Source: Hypsibius dujardini
Taxonomy: Eukaryota > Tardigrada > Eutardigrada > Parachela > Hypsibiidae
Direction of reading: 5' to 3'
NCBI GenBank assembly: GCA_001579985.1
Contig: LRSR01003461.1
Location: 1 to 25,188, forward strand
Length of the DNA stretch: 25,188 nt
Part shown: positions 17,729-25,188 of the stretch, piece by piece
Numbering within the stretch: the first letter of the stretch is position 1
Layout: the number at the start of each line of letters is the position of its first letter
Notes under the pieces: generated by a model
What the model saw: only the letters and a program-made list of their open reading frames with translations
Told to the model about the DNA's origin: nothing
Databases searched by the model: none
Position numbers and translations under genes: made by a program

Positions 17729-20700
17729 ATGGAAGGCGAACTCGATTTATACGCTGAGTCGGATGGGAATTTCGACAATTTTGGCCAAGTATGTACGCTG
17801 TTTCCGGAAAATGTAGGGAAATTTTACCCAGTTTTTATTATTGCTTTCAGGATCAGATGACAGACGGAGTGAATCAAGATAACCAAGTTGACGGGCTGTA
17901 TGATGATGTAATTGGCGGAGACGTCCCGATGGGCTCTCACTCTCACAAGGTATCATTTCCTCCCAACTAACTTCCTTCTCATCGTTTTGCTCTTTTCTGC
18001 GCCTCATGAGATCGGTTAAACTGTTTTTGGATGTCGGGACAAAAGAAAGAGGAGCAAAAGTTTGAAATTCCAGCGGCATTTGGTCAGACTAGCATATTGA
18101 ATGGGACGACCTAGGTTGATTGATTGATTGTTAAGTTCAAGTCGTGATAATATTCTCCTCCCGACGCCGTTTATTGTAATTGTTTTGATACAATCTTGCC
18201 AATCGGTAGTGTTACGATAATACTGTTGACTGATAGAGGGAAAAATTTAGTTTCGATTATACACTCCACGGCTGTTTGCTTTGGGGACATTTTTTTATTC
18301 ATTTTACGGTATCTGGGAGATATTTGGTGTGTAACAGATACGATCGATTGATTGATTTAACGGCTTGTGAGCTATATTTTTACTTTTCATTTTTTGCCCG
18401 AAAAGTACATTCCATTGCTTTTGATGGCTTACTGAAGCACTTAAGAAATGCATTCAAAAGATTAGACTGGTCGAATTTCAGTCGCGACAGAAATGCGGCT
18501 GTAAATTTATCCATGGAATAACACTAGCAGACGTTGATCAGTTGATTGATGGATTGGCTGCCATCGTATATTTCATATTACTAGTAAAATGTGACGTACA
18601 TCATCTAAATAGATATTTTTTATTGTTCCTCAGATCGGCGACAACGGCGAACACGGCGGCGAAAACGAGGACGGCGGTTTCCAGCACGGCGGCAGTGGTG
18701 GCGGCTCACAAAGCAGCGGCGGCGGAAGACGCTCCTACACCATCATCATCGGCAATCTCACTTGGGTTAGTTGACTGACACACACACACTCGCGGATTGG
18801 CGTCCCGGTTTGGGGTCAAAAGAAAGTACTCTCGGTATTGTTGTACGGGTTTGTGATACATTTCTCCCTAGTCTTTCTCACTCTTTCTCTCTCTCACACC
18901 TCTCTTTCTGGTCAGTATTTTGCCGTCCTTGTTGGCGCGCCTTCCATTTCCCTTACCAACGGTTAGGCTTCTGTTGTCCCCTTACGGGCTGATTGTTTCT
19001 TTGTGTGTACATAGTCTCTGTCTGTTGCTTTTTCAAACACGGAACTGACCCTCCAACGGGCGCTGGGATCGCGGATTTTCTTTTATATATTTGATTTATT
19101 AAATTTAAATTATTTTGTATATTTTGTTCAATTGATATACCCCCATAGAATTTGATAGGAACTTTTCTCGTGTGATATTATCCGGTGATTTTAAATAATT
19201 TAAATGTTTATCTATTGTTTGTCGAATGTTCGACAGTGTTTTTCGGCGAAGCCCATGATGACTTTCTTCTTCTGACTTGGGGGGTTCCTCTGACGATATG
19301 CCATCGAAACGAAGCTATTAATACGTACTCGAACTGGCGTTTCCCGTTTGAATTCCCAAGAACGAGATCCCGTTTGAACACACATCGACGCTCTTTGGCT
19401 TCTCTCTGGGTAGATAGGTTTTTGTTACCATCTCTTTACACCTCTCCTGGGGACTACTTTTTAGCATCGGTTCGCCGTTTTTAGTATGCTTTTTTTTGAA
19501 GCTGTTGTTTGTGTTCTGGTATTCCTTTGAATGATCTTTGTCTGTCTAACGCGCTGTTTTCTCGTTTCCCAATTTGTAGTGGACATCGGAGCAGGACCTG
19601 CAAGACCTGATGGAGGGCTACGGCGTCCACGACCTTCAGGAGATTCGGATCCACGAGAACCGCGCCAACGGCCAGTCCAAGGGCTTCGCCATGATCACGG
19701 TCGGCTCGGAGGAGACCTCCAAGTTCCTCCAAAGCGAAATACCGAAAAAGTATGGCGTCGCCCGCGGGCAGCGACAATCCCGCGCGTAAACGGGAAAGCC
19801 GATAGACTGGCAGGCAAACTTTTCCGCTTCGGTCTGAAACGAGCTTGTAAACATACATACAGACAATGCCGTGCGTCAGCACGAAGGCATTTCATGAGAA
19901 CTTACAGGCAGACAGACAAACTCACTTCGGCCGGCGGCGAGTTTGTACACAGACAGACAGATCTAGCTCAGAAACAGACTGAAATTTTGGCGCATAGGCA
20001 GGAAGACTTTCAGGAAGCCCATAGACAAAACATGAGATGAATAGTACAAAGGCAGACAATCTGACTAGGCTGCGCAGCCAACCCGTCCCTTCGTAGGCCA
20101 GACACTCACTCCCGCTGACAGACAGACGGCACGATTCGGGTCAGTTCCGAAAGTCACCGACAGCGAACTAGAGACTTCTGGGATCAGTAAACCGACAGAA
20201 AGATATACATACTGACAGACAATACAGTCAAAAAGATAGACAAGCAGATAGTCCAGCAACCAGCCAAATAGATGCTCTGACCCTCGGGCCAGTATACTGC
20301 CACTCCTCAGGCGGACTGACATCTTTAAGCTAACGCTCGTAACTTTCCCTACAGGGACCTGCAGGGTCAGAATCCAGTCTGCGTGCCGTGGAGCCGGCAA
20401 GCCCTCAACACGTTCGACGCGCAAGCCCGTAAGAACGAGGGCGGAAGTCGTGGCGGGATGGGTATGATGGGCGGCGGCCCCGGTATGGGTATGATGGATC
20501 AGCGCCGTGACGGCGGCGGCGACCGCCGGAACATGGATCAAGATCGGCGGATGGACGGCGGACCGATGCGGCCTGGACTGGCCGGACCCGGCGGGATGAA
20601 CCCCGGTATGATGCCGAACGCCATGGGTGGCGGACCCAACCGGCCGCCGGGTATGGGCGGGATGCGGATGCCGCCGGGCTTCCCCCCGCGAATGGGGATG

Positions 20701-23093
20701 CCCGGCATGCCAGGGATGCCGCGGTTCCCCATGGGAATGCCAGGAGGTGAGTGTGCGATTGGGGCGTGCCAGGTGCTAATTGGAGAGGGATTCCTTAGAT
20801 GTGGTTACTTCACTGATTGCAGTATATACCCGAAAGGGTTAAACTGGCGGATGAAAAAACAGACAGATAGATAGGCAGAAAGGCAAGCAGACAAACAGAC
20901 AGACAGATAGACAACACATTCTAACAGCAGGCTTATACGCAGGCCGACAACCAGACAGACAAACTGACCGGGAGACAATAGAAAAAGTCAGGCAGGCAGA
21001 CAGACAGACACGTTTAATTTGCATGCAGACAGACAAACAGCCACATGTCAGACAGACAGGTACCTGTGACGGACGTCGAAAATTGATGCCATCTTATCAG
21101 CGACTATTAACTGCAGTCAATGCAGACTAACTTGATTTCACCTACACATCTGCAGTTCTAAGTTGTTATTGTTTTCTTGCAGCAATGGGAATGCGTGGAA
21201 TACCGCCCTTCATGCCTGGCATGCGGAATCCAATGATGATGAACCCAATGGTACGGTCCATTACGATTCAGACCATCCCCAGTATTCCAACACTAACAAT
21301 TATGCTTTTGAAATTTAAGATTGTTAAATAATGTAAACTAGGAGCTAAATAATGACAGATCTTAACATCGAAAACCTGAAGTTTGGTGTTTTGCCAATGC
21401 CAATGCCAATTGTTTTAATATAAATAAACGTATTCAAATAAATTAGAGTGAAATAAAGTTTCTCTATTTTTAAATTAAAAATAATATTAATTATATATTA
21501 ACAACAACAACCCAACTTACCCGTTTATCCGCAGGTTTGATAATGGGTTTGCTGTGTCATTTCAGATGCGACCGGACGGGGCAATGGGGATGGGCGAGTG
21601 GAACCCGGCTGGCGCTGCCGCGGCGTTCGGCTTCCCCGGCGCGATGGCGAGGATGCAGATGGCCGCAGCGGCCGGGCTACCCGCACCCCACATCAATCCC
21701 GCCTTCATGGCCGGGCAGATGGGCGCCGCGGCGGCCATGCAGTCGCAGGACTTTGGCGGTGGCAATGGAAACGGCGACATGGGAGCTAGTACGATGATCG
21801 GTGGGGAGGACTTTGAGGGGACGGTCACGCAGATGAAGACGGTAGCTGCTAACGCGATTGGCAGAGCGGCAGCTGAATGCAAAACCGGTACGCGTAACTG
21901 AACGTCAGTCTGTCTGTCTGTCTGTAAACGGTGTGTCTATCTGCATATGGAGGACTGGCTGTCTGCTCAACTGTCCATGGTGACTCATGAAGGTTTGTAG
22001 ATCCTTCTGTTTTACTGTGAGCTGCCTATCTCTCAGAACTGCCTGTCTGACCGGTCTATCGGTCTGACGGACTGTCGAGTCTGTTTACCTGTCGAGTGTT
22101 GCCTGTTAAAGGTTGGAGATCCGTCTGTGTGACTGTGAGCTGTGATCTCACTGAACTGTCTGTCTGTCTGACTGTAAGCTTGAGAGCCGTCCTTCTCTCT
22201 GAACTCTCTGTCTGTCTGCCTGAATGTCGAGTTTTACTTACACGACTTGACATTTTACGTGTCTTAACGATGTCTGGCTGCTTAATTCCGTTTGCAGATC
22301 CCACTGGCGCACTACGGAAACTGGAAGCAGCTTTAAGCACCATACAAACCTCCAAGGTGGTGGACGATGAACGGGTCCAGCGAACGTTGAAGTCCCTGCA
22401 GGAGGCGATTGACGATATGGGAATGGCGAAGGCTTCAGACACGTAAGACCTTGCTTACTGACTGTCTGTATTTCGGCGAGTCTATCTTTGTCCGCTTCGT
22501 CTTCAGCGTCTTGTAGTCTGTAACGTGGACGAGCGTTTTTGGCCTGCTTCGTACTACCTGGCTGACTGCGAAGTGTCTGTGATGTCTGCATTGTATTGTA
22601 TATGCTGTCTGACTTCACTGTGAAGTGTCTTATGTACAGTACTGGTCTGTAGTGAAAAGTGAAACCGTGTCTGCCTGTGAAGTCTCTGTCGTGTCTGATT
22701 TGTGAAATTGTCTGTGTGCTTGCTGCTTGTTTGTAAACTGATTGTGTCCGTCTAAAGTCATAATCAGTTGCTAATGTGTGTATTCCCCTACCTCCTTCTT
22801 CCAGACGCAACGGCGACAGACATTCCCGCGACAGGTCTCGGGACCGCGACCACCGCGCCTCCGACCGTGACCGGGACCGCGATCGTCACCGCGACGACCG
22901 CGATCGCGATGATCGCTCACACCGTGATCGCGACCGTCGGCGAAGTCGCTCTCGCAGCCCACGTGACCGGAAACGCAGCACCGACCCGGACCGGAATCGG
23001 GACCGCGAACGGGACCGCGATCGGGAACGGAGGAGTGACCGCGATAAGGGCGAACGACGCGACAGTGACCGCGAACGGGACCGTCATCGATAG
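17729..23093 (+). CDS. CPSF6: CPSF6 (CFIm68), cleavage factor Im subunit
   Basis: Exons 17729-17788, 17851-17949, 18634-18765, 19580-19749, 20355-20746, 21183-21250, 21566-21887, 22298-22442 and 22805-23093 give 558 aa (human about 551). With CPSF5/NUDT21 it binds UGUA sites in pre-mRNA and steers the choice of poly(A) site. The acidic N-terminus has the family motif LYDDVI. The RRM (about 87-165) contains IIIGNLTWWTSEQDLQ and ENRANGQSKGFAMITVGSEE, nearly as in human. A long Gly/Met/Pro-rich middle (about 175-400) replaces the Pro-rich human one. A helical segment (about 395-460) ends before the C-terminal RS-like tail (464-558), which is mostly RD, RE and RS dipeptides for SR-type contacts. 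CPSF7 is the alternative; length and tail favour CPSF6. It is divergent from the PLEKHM1-like gene. Confidence 0.92.
17950..18633. other. CPSF6 intron 2
   Basis: This 684-nt intron contains short TTGATTGATTG runs near 18116, 18347 and 18540 and no CAGA array. Nothing else was seen. Confidence 0.6.
18766..19579. other. CPSF6 intron 3
   Basis: This 814-nt intron interrupts the RRM between the two Trp codons of GNLTWW. It shows short CACA and CTCTCT tracts near its start and is otherwise unique, T-rich DNA. Confidence 0.6.
19850..20260. repeat. CAGA array, strongly degenerate
   Basis: Scattered CAGA/CAGG units lie in CPSF6 intron 4 (19750-20354), interrupted by unique sequence, so the array is probably old. 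Confidence 0.7.
20860..21062. repeat. CAGA tetranucleotide array, degenerate
   Basis: It lies in CPSF6 intron 5 (20747-21182), in the same orientation as the intron 4 array. Confidence 0.85.
21251..21565. other. CPSF6 intron 6, AT-rich
   Basis: This 315-nt intron is AT-rich with a triple GCCAAT repeat near 21395 and no CAGA array. Nothing else was seen. Confidence 0.55.
21905..22230. repeat. CTGT-rich degenerate repeats
   Basis: Short CTGT runs and a diverged unit of about 60 bp built on CTGTGAGCTG, CTGTCTGTCTG and CTGAACTGTC recur through CPSF6 intron 7 (21888-22297). They are inverted relative to the arrays in introns 4 and 5. Intron 8 (22443-22804) has similar but weaker GTCTGT-rich sequence. 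Confidence 0.65.
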
Positions 23094-23750
23094 TCCTCAC
23101 GCGGATCATGTCTGGATTCGTGCGTGACTATGTCGGTCGTGACGTTGCGACTGACGACTCCTTTCCAGACAATTTTAAAATTACCCTCCAAGGTTGTTTG
23201 TTGTTCTATTCTCGGGAGCTTTTTTGGCATTACTGCTACAGGCGAAAGGGTCCTCTTCGTTTTTTTTTTCATGGACTTTTTCCCTTCAACGGATCGTGTC
23301 GTGTGTGACTGACGTGTCTGGACGGACGGCGGTGGCTTCACCTTTCTCAATTGCTTGTCTGTCCATCTCTCTGGCTCTCTGCGTCTGTTTCGGCGTGTGG
23401 AATATATTAAAAGACGTGATCAGCGCGACGTTTTCTTCGGTGAGGAACGAAGCGCCTTGGAATGGAGTACATTGTCATTCCTGGCATTTTGAGCGGCAGA
23501 CTGCCGTCGTTTCTAGAGTTTCAACAATTTTCTGCAACTTTGAAAGTGCAAAATATTAGAACGTACTATGATAATCCGGAGGTGCGAATATTAAGACGAT
23601 AAAAACAACATAATTTTATTTTTATCAACCATGTCGTAAGTTCTTTTTCATGTTTTTTAACTTCCAGCAATTTTTTACTGGCAAAACAAATTGTGAAGCA
23701 GATAGAAACCCAGGAAAATGCGTAATCCTTTTTCTGCCTTCCAGTTTGTC
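23094..23750. other. CPSF6 3' flank
   Basis: It follows the CPSF6 stop and is probably 3' UTR at first. No AATAAA is seen close to the stop, so the end of the transcript cannot be placed. No further exon was seen. Confidence 0.45.
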
Positions 23751-23751
23751 C

Positions 23752-23985
23752 GTCCGTCTGTCTGTCTGATTGTCTGATTGTCTGATTGTCTGATTGTCTG
23801 ATTGTCTGATTGTCTGATTGTCTGATTGTCTGTCTGCCTGTCTGTCTGTTTGTCTGTCTGTTTGTCTGTCTGTCTGTATGTCTGTCTGATTGTCTGCTTG
23901 TCTGTTTGTCTGTTTGTCTGTCTGTCCGTGCATCCGTCCGTCCGTCTGTTTATCTTACTGTCTTTGTGTCTCCCACTGTCGGTCT
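23752..23985. repeat. CTGT array with (CTGATTGT)n octamer core
   Basis: About eight copies of an 8-bp unit TCTGATTG run at 23766-23832, followed by degenerate CTGT/TTGT units. The octamer looks like a tetranucleotide array in which one unit mutated and was then amplified with its neighbour. Confidence 0.9.
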
Positions 23986-24000
23986 GTGATAATTCGTTTG

Positions 24001-24560
24001 AATTACATGGCCTGCTCCCCTGCCTTTCCATACATATTGCTTCAAAAGCTACGAGTTTCATGATACGATACTGTAGCTTCTCTAATTTATCTAGAGCGCG
24101 AATATGATAAAAAGGGGAGTATTGTTCGGGAATTTCGGCTAGGTCGAATTGCATAACGTAATCTGCCTGCGATAACGCAGGGTACGGGTTCCTCTATCGA
24201 ATGTAGTCAAACACGTTCATGTTGTGTACTGGTTCTACAGTAGCCCACAGAGCAGATAGAGAAAGTCGATTTGCGAGAAACTTTCGGCTCGTCGTCCCTC
24301 CTGTGCGGTGCGGTGCCTTGACGAAAGCTACGTTTTGGCGAACCCTTCTGTTTTGCGTATTGGTCTCGCAGATTGAAGTAGTCAGAGAGGGCAGATTTTT
24401 ACGTCTGATAAATATACCGCATTGTATTGCACTACCAAGTACACCCTGAGGAAGGAACAATTTCGGAAGGCGTATATCCGTATTTTTATTCGGCGAACCC
24501 GCAAAAACATGGCGAGGACCACACACAGACAGGTACTTCGAGTTTTTTTTATAGTTCAAC
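24001..24560 (-). other. Possible coding fragment, unassigned
   Basis: On the minus strand from about 24190 to 24005 an open frame reads a protein-like segment including LAEIPEQYSPFYHIRALDKL and LEKLQYRIMKL. A TAG acceptor-like site stands just before it. I do not recognise the family. A second open frame at 24559-24194 is uninterrupted but has no known motif. Either may be an exon of a gene outside the window, a decayed copy, or chance. Confidence 0.2.
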
Positions 24561-24885
24561 TCGCGGGCATTACACTTGAGAATGTGAAATGCGAACTGTG
24601 TCTCTGTTCGACATACGCGCCACTTTATCCAGCATGATTTACAGCACCGGTATTTTCTCCAAGGCTTTCACAAAAGAAAGGCTTTTACGTTTATCAAGTG
24701 AAATATAATTGCTGTCTGAAATTATTTAACAACCAATGGGTGCATCGTAAAATTCCTGTTTGCAATCATTTCGACTTCAGTTAATTTAGTTTAATGCCCG
24801 CCCAGTCCAGTTGTGCTTTAGGGAAATGAATGATCGCATTTTTCGTCCTGAATTAGTCGTGTTGAATCATATTGAAAGTATAGCT

Positions 24886-25063
24886 TAGTGTTGTTTAAAT
24901 TTATTTAAAATAATATTTAAAATGGCCAAAAACGACCTTTTCATTTTAAATAAAATCGAGGTAGAAAAATTGCCTATTTTTAATTTTATTTAAAATAAAT
25001 TGGGCCAAAAAAATTAAGATCAAACTCAGATTTAAACTCGGAGAGAATGTTTAAGCAACACTA
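24886..25063. mobile_element. Short AT-rich TIR element, candidate MITE
   Basis: The left end TAGTGTTGTTTAAA (24886-24899) and right end TTTAAGCAACACTA (25050-25063) are inverted copies with one mismatch, each including an outer TA. The 178-bp span is AT-rich with internal dyads such as ATTTAAAATG with CATTTTAAAT. Low complexity makes chance pairing possible. Confidence 0.4.
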
Positions 25064-25188
25064 GTATAGGTCTAATTTATGAATATATAAATGTAAAATC
25101 ATTAAAGAAATATTAAAAATGCTGAAAACAGTCAAATTTAAAATATTCTTCAAAGTAAACGTCTTCGTGTGGGAGAGAAGGCGGGACC

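Noticed and set aside
22771-23127. Thr/Ala-rich and Arg/Gly-rich frames over the CPSF6 tail
   Set aside because: They are shadows of the RS-like coding exon in other frames; the RD/RE/RS frame joins in phase to the upstream CPSF6 exon.

Overview
The window is animal-type nuclear DNA. Its genes are cut into many short exons by small GT-AG introns, and each spliced reading frame can be followed to a recognisable eukaryotic protein. A motile-cilium protein (CCDC39), a PB1-ZZ-UBA p62, a RUN plus Rubicon-homology PLEKHM-type protein and an RS-tailed CPSF6 together point to a ciliated metazoan. It looks like an invertebrate, because introns are small and genes sit close together. The species cannot be named from the sequence. 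All homology calls come from motif recognition from memory, not from a search.

Layout: (1) 53-1943, minus strand: 5' part of an MRG15/MSL3-like chromo-barrel protein running off the left edge. (2) 3122-8574, plus: a complete CCDC39 orthologue, 14 exons, 979 aa. (3) 9487-11407, minus: p62/SQSTM1, 3 exons, 372 aa. (4) 12732-17056, minus: a PLEKHM1-like RUN plus Rubicon-homology protein, 710 aa, with no visible PH domain. (5) 17729-23093, plus: CPSF6 (CFIm68), 9 exons, 558 aa. (6) 23094-25188: no gene I can support. Genes 1 and 2 are divergent, 2 and 3 convergent, 3 and 4 tandem, 4 and 5 divergent.

Two neighbours belong to one pathway: p62 captures ubiquitinated cargo for autophagy, and PLEKHM1 tethers autophagosomes to lysosomes. 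The p62 upstream region carries a TATA box, a CRE, CCAAT boxes and a full NRF2/Maf-type antioxidant response element. The PLEKHM1-like/CPSF6 divergent promoter carries three CACGTG boxes in 115 bp.

The non-coding DNA is dominated by degenerate CAGA/CTGT tetranucleotide arrays at more than a dozen places, mostly in the larger introns. Several lie in opposite orientation on either side of a group of exons. The clearest pair is a (GACACA)n in CCDC39 intron 6 and its reverse complement (TGTGTC)n in intron 8, which could fold the pre-mRNA around exons 7 and 8. Other structures are a 215-bp foldback element flanked by TA (Tc1/mariner-type MITE), a second weaker TIR element near the right end, a CAGA/CTGT hairpin between the convergent genes, and a 65-bp tandem duplication. 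No bacterial-type system, CRISPR array, tRNA or rRNA was seen.
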